Source: a virus
Reading direction: 5' to 3' (one strand)
DNA length: 23,386 bases
IMG/VR virus record: IMGVR_UViG_3300031997_002077
Location: 1-23,386 of that record
In this document: in pieces, positions 1 to 7,245 of the stretch
How positions within the stretch are numbered: position 1 is the stretch's first letter
Layout of the letters: each line of letters starts with the position of its first letter
Position numbers and translations under genes: made by a program
Notes under the pieces: model-generated
Seen by the model: the letters and a program-made list of their open reading frames with translations, nothing else
The model's database searches: none
Told to the model about the DNA's origin: nothing

Positions 1-839
1 TGCTCCATGCTGATGGCTTCATTGGCTTTGCGGAGCACAGCTACGTAAAAGAATTGCTTGATGGTGCTGGTGAGTGGGGGAAAGCCCCAGCTATTGTCAA
101 TGCCTGCAGGAGCGTCTACCTTCATATGGTAGATGGAGTCACGTGCGAACTTGAATATCTTCTTCTGAGCAATGGTCTCCAGGAACGACATCGGCATCGT
201 GTTGATTAGGTTGGTATCCCCTCGGCGCACGTTTTCGTAGAGCTGTGCCGGAATCTCGTAGAAATACTCCGAGTCCCCTGTTATGGGGTTGTACGCTATG
301 TCAATCTGCTTGGGGTCCCAGCGAATAATGTGGATGTCAGCAGCACGCTGAATCTTTTCGTCGACCACGTCGCCATCAACGTACGCACTGCAGTCGGGGC
401 ATTGATACTGGAACTTCAGCTCTTTCAGTTTGAACTTGTAGTCGACGTACTCGATGTTCCGTTTCTTATGGCATAAGGGACATTGTAAAAAGCGGTGGAA
501 TGGGAAGTAGATACTGGTGAAACTGTTTCCGTAGACGTGGCGGTCGATACCCGTTCGAATCAAGGTGTTCTTCAGCTTCAGGATGTCCTCGACCAGTTTT
601 GTATAGTTTTTCCGTAATCCCTCGTTGTCGGTCTCATAGGTGAAGTTCGTTACGGGGTAAATTGCAAACTTGTTCAGGGCCGCAAAAATCTGGGGCGAGT
701 TGTAGTAAAGGTATTCACAATACTGGAAGAGGGTCTTGAGCTTGCGTGGTACGAACGTTGTCAGGAAGTCGAACAGTGGGTTAGGGTGCTGCAGGCCGCG
801 GGTGGCGATGTCAGTTATCTCTTCGAACTGGAATGGCAT
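1..839 (-). CDS. Phage portal protein, N-terminal part (cut by window edge)
   Basis: The reading frame starts at an ATG at 839 on the minus strand and stays open to the window edge, giving 279 residues without a stop. An AGAGAGG ribosome binding site sits 8 bases before the ATG. Portal proteins form the ring through which DNA enters the capsid. Portal-like signs are the 'NSPQIFAALNKFAIYPVTNF' stretch (residues 48-67), 'HVYGNSF' (101-107, compare the YGNAF motif of portals) and 'GFPPLTSTIKQFF' (252-264) before a helix with 'RKANEAI'. A zinc ribbon, C120-x2-C123 and C147-x2-C150, is inserted in the middle; the terminase in this window carries a comparable one. The C-terminal part is not visible. 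The portal call rests on motif memory rather than a search. The gene is divergent from the helicase with only about 44 bases between, so its promoter probably lies inside the helicase gene. Confidence 0.7.
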   Translation of the reverse strand, partial: MPFQFEEITDIATRGLQHPNPLFDFLTTFVPRKLKTLFQYCEYLYYNSPQIFAALNKFAIYPVTNFTYETDNEGLRKNYTKLVEDILKLKNTLIRTGIDRHVYGNSFTSIYFPFHRFLQCPLCHKKRNIEYVDYKFKLKELKFQYQCPDCSAYVDGDVVDEKIQRAADIHIIRWDPKQIDIAYNPITGDSEYFYEIPAQLYENVRRGDTNLINTMPMSFLETIAQKKIFKFARDSIYHMKVDAPAGIDNSWGFPPLTSTIKQFFYVAVLRKANEAISME

Positions 840-883
840 AGGTATCCTCTCTAAGTTCGGGAATTTCTTGCTGGAATAATAGG

Positions 884-2899
884 TTGGCTGTTGCGCAGAA
901 TCAATATAAATTGTCGGCAATGTTGGAGGCAAACGTGGAAACAGAAGTTCTTTGTGGATTGGGGCGCTTATATGGCACCCCGGTCTTTATCTTACCCGGG
1001 AACAACCCAGAGCTCAAGCGCGTCTTCGGTGCTACCTTTTTCAACAAGGAGGGAGTGTGGCGGTTTCCGGCTTTCTATCCCTACTGCGAAGACGTAGTTC
1101 GAGACCTGGAGATCGTAATCCCTGAAATCAAGTTTACTGAGCTAGCACAGAAGCACATTCAAGTGGGTGGTGTGCAGGACGTTGATCTGTCCAGCTACCA
1201 GTTTCTGACTGAACCCTATGCACACCAGCGCGAGGGTCTGGAGTGGGTGCTGCGGCATCTCCGCTGCGGGCTCTTCTATGATATGGGGCTGGGGAAGACC
1301 AAAATTATCGCCGACACAATCCGCATATTGAAACTTAAAACGCTGGTACTGGCGCCAACAGTGGGTATTGGGACCTGGTTGGCAGAGATCAAGCGCCACG
1401 CCCGCGATTTGACGGCAGTTGCGCTGACCGGTGGCGGGGAAGCAGGCAAACAGGCGGCTAAGTTGGCTACTGAACAGAAGAAGAAGTTGAAAGCAGCACT
1501 CAAAGTTGCCGCAACCGAGACCGAGCAGAAGCTTCTGACAGCCCAGATTGCTGGCCTGTTGGGTCCAGCCAAAGCGGCCAAACAAGCGGATATCCAAGCG
1601 GCTGCCCAGGCGGACGTTATTGTGGTCTCTTACGACACTGCCAAGCTGTACCAGGAATTTATTCTAGCCACGCTGCCCTACGAGATGATTGTGGCGGATG
1701 AGAGCCACAACATGCGAGGACCCACAACGGATCGAACTAAAGCAGCCACAGCGCTGGCATCGAAAGCCGGACGGCGGGTTATTCTGAGCGGGACGCCATC
1801 GCTGGGGAATCCCTTGCATCTATACGGGCAGTTGGCATTTTTAGGGAAGTACATTCCAGCCCACGACTCGTGGGTATTTCGCCGCCACTACACAATACAC
1901 GCAAAGGGTGAGAGAAAAATACTGTTGGGTTTCAAGAACTTGGATGTTCTCCACGACAAGGTTGCACGCATCTGCACGCGCAAGAAGAAAGAAGAGTGCC
2001 TGGATCTTCCTGAACGAACAGTCATCGACGTCCCCTTCATCCTGTCTGCTGAACAGAAGGAGATGTACAATGACATCGTCGAAGGCATCGTGGTGGAGCT
2101 AGATAAGGGCGAACTTTATGAACCTGGACAAGCTACCACTTCACTGATTAAGCTTCTACAAATTACAAGCGGGTTCATGATCAAGCCGCCTCCTCCGGTC
2201 TGTGATGGGTGTGAGAAACTGCTCACCTGCGCCCCAGCCAAGATCAAGCCGTTCACCCCGGTCTGTTCCAAGTATCCCAATCCAAATCCGCAAGAGATCC
2301 ACCGGCTGACGGCCAACGCCAAGTTGGATGCCTTGAAGGAACTTCTGGATAGCATCCTGGCTGAAGAGCGCAACTGCGTCATTATCTGGGGCCTATTTCG
2401 TGAAGAGCTGAATCTCGTCGAAGAGTTGTTGCAGCAAAAAGGTTGGGGCTACTTCCGAGTAGACGGCTCGAACAGCAGCAAGGCACAGGACCTGTCTACC
2501 CAGTTCAACCAGGATCCCACCAAACGCGTCTGGCTTGCCCAGATATCTACAGGCGTAGCCCTGACTTTGGTTGGTGCTTCGTATATGGTCTACTTCGGAC
2601 TCACCTGGCAACTTGGAGACTACCTACAGGCACTTGATCGAAATTACCGCATCGGGCAAACCAATAAGGTCTTCGTCTATCGCCTGCTCTGCCAGAACAG
2701 CGTACTGGACTACATGGTTCGTGCCTTGGACCAAAAGAGGAACATTGCCAGCTCTCTGGTAGACAGGATAGATTGTCTTCTGTGTGCGCATTCCAGAGAA
2801 CGCGGCTGCGTGGAGAACGATACCAAGCCGTTTGAGGGAAATTGCATTCACCAGAGCCGGGTCAAGCGGTTGGTGACGCGGCCAATGGTGCTAACGTGA
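884..2899 (+). CDS. SNF2/SWI2-type DEAD-box helicase (ATP-dependent DNA translocase)
   Basis: This 671-residue protein has the superfamily 2 helicase motifs in order: Walker A 'DMGLGKT' (133-139), DESH box (272-275), 'LSGTP' (301-305), then the second RecA domain with 'GLTWQLGDYLQALDRNYRIGQ' split as motif V/VI (about 555-591). The ending 'LDRNYRIGQ' is typical of SNF2 enzymes, which move on double-stranded DNA and remodel forks or protein-DNA complexes. Residues about 30-80, with 'KEGVWRFPAFYPY', resemble the HARP domain of SMARCAL1-like annealing helicases. Unusual parts are a Lys/Ala-rich, probably helical insert (about 184-242) between motifs Ia and II, and two four-cysteine clusters (C440, C443, C449, C461 and C631, C634, C642, C654), probably zinc sites. 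The frame opens at TTG 884; the first ATG is at 920 and neither has a clear ribosome binding site, so the start is uncertain by 12 residues. Confidence 0.93.
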   Translation: MAVAQNQYKLSAMLEANVETEVLCGLGRLYGTPVFILPGNNPELKRVFGATFFNKEGVWRFPAFYPYCEDVVRDLEIVIPEIKFTELAQKHIQVGGVQDVDLSSYQFLTEPYAHQREGLEWVLRHLRCGLFYDMGLGKTKIIADTIRILKLKTLVLAPTVGIGTWLAEIKRHARDLTAVALTGGGEAGKQAAKLATEQKKKLKAALKVAATETEQKLLTAQIAGLLGPAKAAKQADIQAAAQADVIVVSYDTAKLYQEFILATLPYEMIVADESHNMRGPTTDRTKAATALASKAGRRVILSGTPSLGNPLHLYGQLAFLGKYIPAHDSWVFRRHYTIHAKGERKILLGFKNLDVLHDKVARICTRKKKEECLDLPERTVIDVPFILSAEQKEMYNDIVEGIVVELDKGELYEPGQATTSLIKLLQITSGFMIKPPPPVCDGCEKLLTCAPAKIKPFTPVCSKYPNPNPQEIHRLTANAKLDALKELLDSILAEERNCVIIWGLFREELNLVEELLQQKGWGYFRVDGSNSSKAQDLSTQFNQDPTKRVWLAQISTGVALTLVGASYMVYFGLTWQLGDYLQALDRNYRIGQTNKVFVYRLLCQNSVLDYMVRALDQKRNIASSLVDRIDCLLCAHSRERGCVENDTKPFEGNCIHQSRVKRLVTRPMVLT

Positions 2900-2901
2900 G
2901 G

Positions 2902-2924
2902 CACAGAAAGTAAGCGGTTCTGTG
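2902..2924 (+). other. Small hairpin between helicase and RNase H genes
   Basis: CACAGAA and TTCTGTG form a perfect 7-base stem with a 9-base loop just after the helicase stop codon. It is followed by an A-rich stretch and not a T run, so it is not a standard intrinsic terminator on the plus strand. It could mark RNA processing, or be chance. Confidence 0.3.
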
Positions 2925-2973
2925 GTAAAAGAAAATGAATCCAATCTAGAGTCTAACCAATAGGAGAGACCAT

Positions 2974-3543
2974 ATGGACGTGACGATTACCGTCGATGCC
3001 AGTTGTTCCTGGTGGAAGCGCGTATCCGTGGGTTGTATTGTTCGGAACACCGAGACTGGAGAAATTCTTGAGATGGTGCATCGCGACATTGCGGGGTACG
3101 GAACAGCTAATTCTGGAGAGTATGCTTCATTGATTTTAGGGTGTCAGCTTGCTGAGCAATACAAACCGGGGCAAACGCTTTTCTTTACCGATTCCCAGCT
3201 TGTACTTCGTCAATTAAAAGGCGACTACGCAGTGAAAGATAAGCGACTCAAAGAATTACACTCCCAAGTTCGGACGAAACTTCGCCTGCTGAAGGCTACA
3301 GTCAGGTGGCACGGCCGTCAAAGTGGGGATGGCCCCCTCGCCGATCACATGGCCTCTTACCGTTACAAGGAGGTTCTCAATGAGAATCACGATCGAATTC
3401 AGCCAGACGGACATCGAGGAGCTGATCCTCGAAGCGATGAAGCAGCGCGGGATTATATTACCAGACGGGGAGAAAGTCCAGTGGACAACGAATGCCGGCC
3501 CCCCGGACGGCCTGATGGCAACTGCGCGGGCGTCAGTATCTGA
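2974..3543 (+). CDS. RNase H-like ribonuclease with an out-of-frame-overlap tail
   Basis: The first ~130 residues form an RNase HI fold that cuts the RNA strand of RNA-DNA hybrids, most likely removing primers during phage replication. The four catalytic acids are visible: D8 in 'TVDASC', E49 in 'NSGEYASL', D73 in 'FFTDSQLVLRQL' and D124 in 'GPLADHMA'. The ATG at 2974 follows an AGGAGAG site 6 bases upstream. The usual fold is complete by about residue 135, but the frame runs on to 3543. Its last ~54 residues overlap the next gene in another frame (from 3380) and look like arbitrary polar sequence. Either this is a real long overlap, or a small deletion or substitution removed the original stop codon. 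Confidence 0.85.
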   Translation: MDVTITVDASCSWWKRVSVGCIVRNTETGEILEMVHRDIAGYGTANSGEYASLILGCQLAEQYKPGQTLFFTDSQLVLRQLKGDYAVKDKRLKELHSQVRTKLRLLKATVRWHGRQSGDGPLADHMASYRYKEVLNENHDRIQPDGHRGADPRSDEAARDYITRRGESPVDNECRPPGRPDGNCAGVSI

Positions 3544-3841
3544 CGCACCAATTCCCGAGCCGGTGAAACCTCCCGAACCATACATGTATGCGGCCCCAAC
3601 TTTTACCAGCGGCGGGGCTCCAGCAATAACGGCACGGGCACCAGTTGGATTGTCAAGCCAAGAGCGCGCCCTTTTCCCTGACCCCGGTGCCGTCGAGGGG
3701 CTCATGGCTGCAGTCCAACGAGAGGTAGGTGAACGAGACGGAACTATTTATCCAGGCGAAACCGCGCAGAGGACACAGGAGGTACAGGGACCGGATGACT
3801 TTCGGCCAACTTCTGGGTTCCGGAGAGGATTTGGCCGATGA
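3380..3841 (+). CDS. Hypothetical protein, proline-rich, 153 residues
   Basis: I do not recognise this family. I place the start at the ATG at 3380 because AAGGAGG lies 6 bases upstream; the frame is open further upstream but only inside the RNase H coding region. The N-terminus (residues 1-27, 'MRITIEFSQTDIEELILEAM') looks like a short strand and helix module. Residues 55-110 are rich in Pro, Ala and Gly and probably disordered. The C-terminus ends in a basic 'FRRGFGR'. The stop overlaps the ATG of the nuclease gene as ATGA, which suggests translational coupling and a shared role in DNA metabolism. The GC-rich proline segment also lies in the region of overlap with RNase H. Confidence 0.7.
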   Translation: MRITIEFSQTDIEELILEAMKQRGIILPDGEKVQWTTNAGPPDGLMATARASVSDAPIPEPVKPPEPYMYAAPTFTSGGAPAITARAPVGLSSQERALFPDPGAVEGLMAAVQREVGERDGTIYPGETAQRTQEVQGPDDFRPTSGFRRGFGR

Positions 3842-4701
3842 GTGACCCAGTTGTCTTTTCCGACAGCAAGATGCCGCCGGAAGAGGAATACGACCTGTTG
3901 GTCGAAGCCGGCAAACTGCCGGAGACGAACGTGGTTCTGCCGAAGTCGTACCTGAGCGTGAGCCAGGTGCACCTTTTCCAGAACTGTTCGCGCGCCTACT
4001 ACTGGCGCTACATTCAGGATGTTGTTGTCCCCCCACAGGCGCGACAAGCCGAAGGGTCGGCTGTCCACAAGTCGCTCGAGCGGGCGCATCGAGACTGTCT
4101 GAAGTCCGGTCAAGTAACCTCGCTGGACATTATGTTGGACGCACATAATGACGCCTGGAAAACGCTGAAGCCTGAGATTGAGGTGTGGGACGAGGATGAA
4201 GATGAGGAGCGCATACTGAAACGTGGGCGGTCTTTCCTGACGCAGTACCACGCCAAGTACCTACCCAAGTTGAAGCCGGTTCTCATCGAGAAGCGTTTTT
4301 GGATCTCGATGGGTTCCAAGAATGTACCCCTGACTGGGTATATAGATTTGGTCGCGGATGACCTGACGGACCCAGCCTTCACTGTGAGCACGGTTGTCGA
4401 TTACAAAGTGGTGTCAAAGGCCAAGTCCCAAGCAGCCATTGACACAGACATCCAGCTGACAGTCTACTCCCATGCTGCAGGGGTACCGCGAGTACGCTTC
4501 GACCAATTCGTAAAGACCACCGCTCCTGCTGTCAAAATTCTGCAGTCCGTCCGTAATGTGAAAAGTTACCTGTGGGTACAGGGCATGTTCCAGATGATAG
4601 CAGAGTCCATCGGAACAGGCATCTTCCCACCCTGCGACCCAGGCCACTGGATGTGTACGGAAAAGTGGTGTGGGTACTGGAAACGCTGCCGCGGCAAATA
4701 G
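3838..4701 (+). CDS. Cas4/RecB-like PD-(D/E)XK nuclease, probable iron-sulfur type (copy 1)
   Basis: This 287-residue protein shows the motifs of the RecB/Cas4 exonuclease family: 'LFQNCSRAYYWRY' near residue 50, 'GSAVHKSLERAH' (a GxxxH motif), 'GYIDLVADD' with the metal-binding Asp, 'VVDYKVVS' with the DxK catalytic pair, and 'DIQLTVYSHAAG' (QLxxY). One cysteine in the N-terminal 'NCSRAYY' and three near the end ('MCTEKWCGYWKRC') match the four-cysteine 4Fe-4S arrangement of AddB- and Cas4-like nucleases. Such enzymes trim DNA ends during recombination and replication. It begins in an ATGA overlap with the gene before it. A second member lies at 9305-10081. No Cas1, Cas2 or CRISPR array is present, so a role in phage recombination is more likely than spacer acquisition. 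Confidence 0.88.
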   Translation: MSDPVVFSDSKMPPEEEYDLLVEAGKLPETNVVLPKSYLSVSQVHLFQNCSRAYYWRYIQDVVVPPQARQAEGSAVHKSLERAHRDCLKSGQVTSLDIMLDAHNDAWKTLKPEIEVWDEDEDEERILKRGRSFLTQYHAKYLPKLKPVLIEKRFWISMGSKNVPLTGYIDLVADDLTDPAFTVSTVVDYKVVSKAKSQAAIDTDIQLTVYSHAAGVPRVRFDQFVKTTAPAVKILQSVRNVKSYLWVQGMFQMIAESIGTGIFPPCDPGHWMCTEKWCGYWKRCRGK

Positions 4702-4723
4702 CTGCCATTCAAAGGAGAGACCT

Positions 4724-4936
4724 GTGGACGAAGTACAACAAATTCCAAGAATCTCAAGTGATTCGTTCTACAAACTGCTAACGCTGGTAGAGGAGGCCAA
4801 GGGGGATGCTGTCGCTACAGCTAACGGAAAGAAGGTAGCACGCACCAGACTCCGCAACAAGATGAGCGAGATTGCCAAACTGTGTCGTGAGGTGCGAAAG
4901 GAAATACTGCCCGCAGGAAAAGTTGGAGACGGGTGA
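4724..4936 (+). CDS. Histone H1-like (Hc1-like) DNA-binding protein, 70 residues
   Basis: The GTG start at 4724 follows AAAGGAGA 5-6 bases upstream. The body matches the short helical Hc1/histone-H1-like pattern seen in bacteria and phages: 'FYKLLTLVEEAKGDA', then 'KVARTRLRNKMSEIAKLCRE' and 'VRKEIL'. These proteins bind DNA through basic helical surfaces and compact it or alter access. The gene lies 22 bases after the nuclease gene and its TGA shares one base with the ATG of the zinc ribbon gene, so it sits in the DNA-metabolism operon. The classification rests on pattern memory over about 50 residues; any small basic helical protein is the alternative. Confidence 0.65.
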   Translation: MDEVQQIPRISSDSFYKLLTLVEEAKGDAVATANGKKVARTRLRNKMSEIAKLCREVRKEILPAGKVGDG

Positions 4937-5139
4937 TGGAAAAATATGGAGTTGACACAGGTGAGTCGAGTAAACTCGCATCAGATGGACAGACTTGCCC
5001 CAGATGCGGAGGCGCCGTTAGTCATCATGGCGCCGTCCTTCTATGTCCACTCTGTGGCTCGGAGCCGTTTGAGCCTCCCAGTGCGGGACGAGTTGCGATC
5101 CCAGGAAACAGCACGGATAGCGGAGATCCACAGGAATAG
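4936..5139 (+). CDS. Small zinc ribbon protein, 67 residues
   Basis: Two CPxCG-type knuckles are visible: 'CPRCGGAVSHHGAVLLCPLC', that is C-x2-C, about 13 residues, C-x2-C. This is a classic zinc ribbon, likely to bind nucleic acid or protein. The ATG at 4936 shares its A with the TGA of the gene before; a GTG in frame one codon earlier is possible. The C-terminal half (PSAGRVAIPGNSTDSG) is low in predicted structure. The specific partner is unknown; its place among nuclease and chromatin-like genes suggests a replication or transcription accessory role. Confidence 0.75.
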   Translation: MEKYGVDTGESSKLASDGQTCPRCGGAVSHHGAVLLCPLCGSEPFEPPSAGRVAIPGNSTDSGDPQE

Positions 5140-5176
5140 CATCCTATTGTGTGAAAGAGCCCCAATAGGAAGGGCG

Positions 5177-5674
5177 ATGCTTCTCATTGCAATAGCGGAG
5201 CGTGGCGTAGAACACGTGGGTATGACCAACATTTATACAATCCACAATCTCGTGATTGTTGGCAAGCCCTGCCCACCGTCTCGGGTATTCACAGTCGTAG
5301 TCCCGAATTCCCACCGCCACACTTTTATCCGCAAATTGGTATATAGACAGAACACGGAGGCCGCACTATTTGGCTTGTTGGATCGCTGTATCTACCCAGA
5401 CTGCGCCCTATGTCGCCTGTCAGCCGTATGCCTGACGGGCCGTGTCCCTGTAGCTGCTGCTCTTGATGGCATCATACCCTCGTATGACGTTGCGCTCAAT
5501 ACGTTCTGTGTTGGGGATGCACACCCGCACTTGACCATCGATCTGGGCGAGCCTCGCTATTTGTACCAACCATTGCTCCCCAGGGAGTTTCAGGCTAGCG
5601 GCATCGTAGTTCGAGCTATCCAAACGAGCGATCGCGCCAAACACGTTAGAATTGAATATGTGAGGCCTACATGA
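5177..5674 (+). CDS. Hypothetical protein with a cysteine cluster, 165 residues
   Basis: I do not recognise this family. The frame is open from 4946, but the upstream part lies on top of the zinc ribbon gene in another frame. I choose the ATG at 5177 because it follows that gene and has AGGAAGGG a few bases upstream. The middle holds a dense cysteine cluster, 'CIYPDCALCRLSAVC' (C-x4-C-x2-C-x5-C), that could bind a metal. The N-terminal part contains beta-like segments ('NIYTIHNLVIVG', 'RVFTVVVPNSHRH'). No signal peptide or membrane segment is visible. It ends in an ATGA overlap with the next gene. Confidence 0.65.
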   Translation: MLLIAIAERGVEHVGMTNIYTIHNLVIVGKPCPPSRVFTVVVPNSHRHTFIRKLVYRQNTEAALFGLLDRCIYPDCALCRLSAVCLTGRVPVAAALDGIIPSYDVALNTFCVGDAHPHLTIDLGEPRYLYQPLLPREFQASGIVVRAIQTSDRAKHVRIEYVRPT

Positions 5675-5910
5675 GCAAACAGATTCAGAAGGCGCATACG
5701 GATTTGCTGACCCGTTACCGTCGCATTGCTGATTTATGGATTGCTTATCAGGTAAAAAATGAAGATGGTCCTGCGGTATACGGACGTGAGTTTTACCAAG
5801 CCGTAGGTGAGTTGCTGCAAGGCTTACCCACCAAGAAGTTAGAGTTGTACCATATCGATGTTACCGACGTGGAGTCGGTAGTCTTTCCCGGAGTTCGGGA
5901 AAGTCTGTAG
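5671..5910 (+). CDS. Hypothetical protein, 79 residues
   Basis: A short protein of unknown function, coupled to the previous gene by an ATGA overlap. It looks mostly helical ('KAHTDLLTRYRRIADLWIAYQ', split by charged residues) with a C-terminal strand-like segment before 'GVRESL'. No motif is recognised. Its last codons encode a perfect 8-base inverted repeat (5883-5903), which may serve as a termination or processing hairpin for the operon. Confidence 0.65.
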   Translation: MSKQIQKAHTDLLTRYRRIADLWIAYQVKNEDGPAVYGREFYQAVGELLQGLPTKKLELYHIDVTDVESVVFPGVRESL

Positions 5911-5975
5911 TCGTAGTACAAAGCGAGAGCACCATGGGCAGTACAATACTGGGCTGGGATTCCTTTCCCCGGCCT
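5883..5975 (+). other. Hairpins ending the operon at 5910
   Basis: Three stem-loops follow closely. CTTTCCCG (5883-5890) pairs perfectly with CGGGAAAG (5896-5903) across a 5-base loop and ends just before the stop codon. CAGTA/TACTG (5939-5951) closes on a CAA loop. GGCTGGG (5952-5958) pairs with CCCGGCC (5968-5974), with one G-U pair. None is followed by a clear T run, so a factor-independent terminator is not proven. The interval 5911-6026 otherwise contains no convincing gene; its ORFs are about 25 codons or shorter and lack ribosome binding sites. Confidence 0.4.
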
Positions 5976-6026
5976 GGGGCGAGAGAGCTGCATGCTGTAC
6001 CCTAACCCCAAACAAGGAGGTGTGCT

Positions 6027-6467
6027 ATACCACTCGAACTAGGGAAACTTCTAAGCAGAATTTACCCCATTACGAGAGCAATTGTGAACGCATGTACACA
6101 GCAACCAGAACGGCAGCAGCTGCTATGGGACTCGTGCTTAGCGAGCTTTTTGCAGCTAACATCTAGAAAGGAAACACTCGTGGTGCAAGAACAAGAACAG
6201 ATGGCATTGGGTTTGTATACGATCGATGACGTAGCTCTTACTCGGGCGTTGGTTACTAGAAGGTGGCTGCAGAGTACGGGACTAGATGGCAATGGAGGAA
6301 TCTTCCAACTACTACAGGAGGGTCAGAATGGTACAGCCGAAGAAAGCAGCTGCAGCAATCCCACAAACAACGATGATACCAGTGAGCAGTATCCTGATTC
6401 CGGAGGATGTACCCAACCGGATGAAGGGCTGGGACTCGGAGTTGAAGGACCTGACGGAGTCAATTAA
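6027..6467 (+). CDS. Hypothetical protein, possible AUA start
   Basis: The frame is open from 6006 to 6467 but has no ATG, GTG or TTG before 6084. An almost perfect AAGGAGG (6014-6020) sits 6 bases before an ATA codon at 6027, just where a start codon should be. From there the frame reads 'IPLELGKLLSRIYPITRAI' and continues as plausible helical protein through 'GLYTIDDVALTRALVTRRWL'. Alternatives are a GTG at 6084 (no good ribosome binding site) or the GTG pair at 6180/6183 after AAAGGAAA. The last ~46 codons overlap the ParB-like gene in another frame and are rich in Gly, Asp, Ser and Asn, which resembles read-through sequence. The function is unknown. It may be a real gene with a rare start, or a gene decayed by an ATG to ATA change. 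Confidence 0.4.
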   Translation: MPLELGKLLSRIYPITRAIVNACTQQPERQQLLWDSCLASFLQLTSRKETLVVQEQEQMALGLYTIDDVALTRALVTRRWLQSTGLDGNGGIFQLLQEGQNGTAEESSCSNPTNNDDTSEQYPDSGGCTQPDEGLGLGVEGPDGVN

Positions 6468-7245
6468 CACGCTGGGTTTGATTCAACCGATCGTTGTCAT
6501 GCAACTCGACAAGGAAGGACCGAAAGGAGAAGCATACCGCCTGGTAGCCGGGCGGCGAAGACTGGAGTGTATCCGGCGTCTCAAGCAAACGTCTATCAAA
6601 GCCGTTGCGTTACCCGCGAAGACCAGCAAGAAAGATGCCTACGGAGCGCGGGTAGCTGAGAACTTCGTCCGGAAAAACTATACTCCGCTGGAAGAGGCAG
6701 CACTGATCGATTACGCAGTAAACCAGCTTCACGTGACCCAGCAGGAATTTGCCGAGATGGTGGGCATGACTGCCGGCTGGGTTTCCCAACGCTTGACTGC
6801 TACCAAGCAACCAGAGGATGTTCAGGATGCTCTGGAGAAGGGAGACATAACCTTCACGCACGTGCGCGAGTTGGCACGTGTCAAGGATGACAAAGAGAAG
6901 CAGAAACTGCTCAAACACGCTGTCAAGGAAAACGCACAGGACTTCAAAGCGCGAGTCGAGACAGCATTGAGTGGTACCAAACCAGAAGGAGGTAGCGCGA
7001 ATGCTGGGAACAAGTCGAAGGAACCGGATCTGGACCGCAAGCCTCGGCCTCGTCGTGAGGTTCTGGCAACGCTTGCGAAGTTGGATAAAGCGCTGTCAGA
7101 CGTTACGCACGCTGAGAAGAAGGCCCAACTGGTTTGGTTCATCAAGGGAGTATCCTGGACTTACCGTCTCGCGGGTGCCAATCCACCAAAACCGGAAACG
7201 GTTGAGAGGTGCATAAGCCTACTGGAAGCCCGGGGAGAGGTCTGA
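6328..7245 (+). CDS. ParB-like DNA-binding protein
   Basis: This 305-residue protein has the ParB N-terminal domain: 'LIQPIVVMQL' (51-60), 'GRRRLECIRRL' (75-85, the GERR-like box) and 'ENFVRKNYTPLEEA' (111-124, the ENxxRxxLxPxEEA box). A helix-turn-helix follows at about 137-156 ('TQQEFAEMVGMTAGWVSQRL'). ParB proteins bind specific DNA sites and use CTP to slide along DNA; phage versions act in partition, transcription control or DNA processing. I choose the ATG at 6328 for its AGGAGG 6 bases upstream; 14 more residues are possible upstream in frame. The linker at about 220-245 is charged and probably flexible. No ParA partner is in the window. The gene ends convergently with the sigma factor gene, overlapping by 27 bases. 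Confidence 0.9.
   Translation: MVQPKKAAAAIPQTTMIPVSSILIPEDVPNRMKGWDSELKDLTESINTLGLIQPIVVMQLDKEGPKGEAYRLVAGRRRLECIRRLKQTSIKAVALPAKTSKKDAYGARVAENFVRKNYTPLEEAALIDYAVNQLHVTQQEFAEMVGMTAGWVSQRLTATKQPEDVQDALEKGDITFTHVRELARVKDDKEKQKLLKHAVKENAQDFKARVETALSGTKPEGGSANAGNKSKEPDLDRKPRPRREVLATLAKLDKALSDVTHAEKKAQLVWFIKGVSWTYRLAGANPPKPETVERCISLLEARGEV

Noticed and set aside
4946-5176. Longer N-terminus for the 5177 gene
   Set aside because: It would overlap the zinc ribbon gene almost fully in another frame, while the ATG at 5177 has a good ribosome binding site.
6218-6223. TACGAT as another phage promoter -10 box
   Set aside because: No -35 match lies 16-19 bases upstream.
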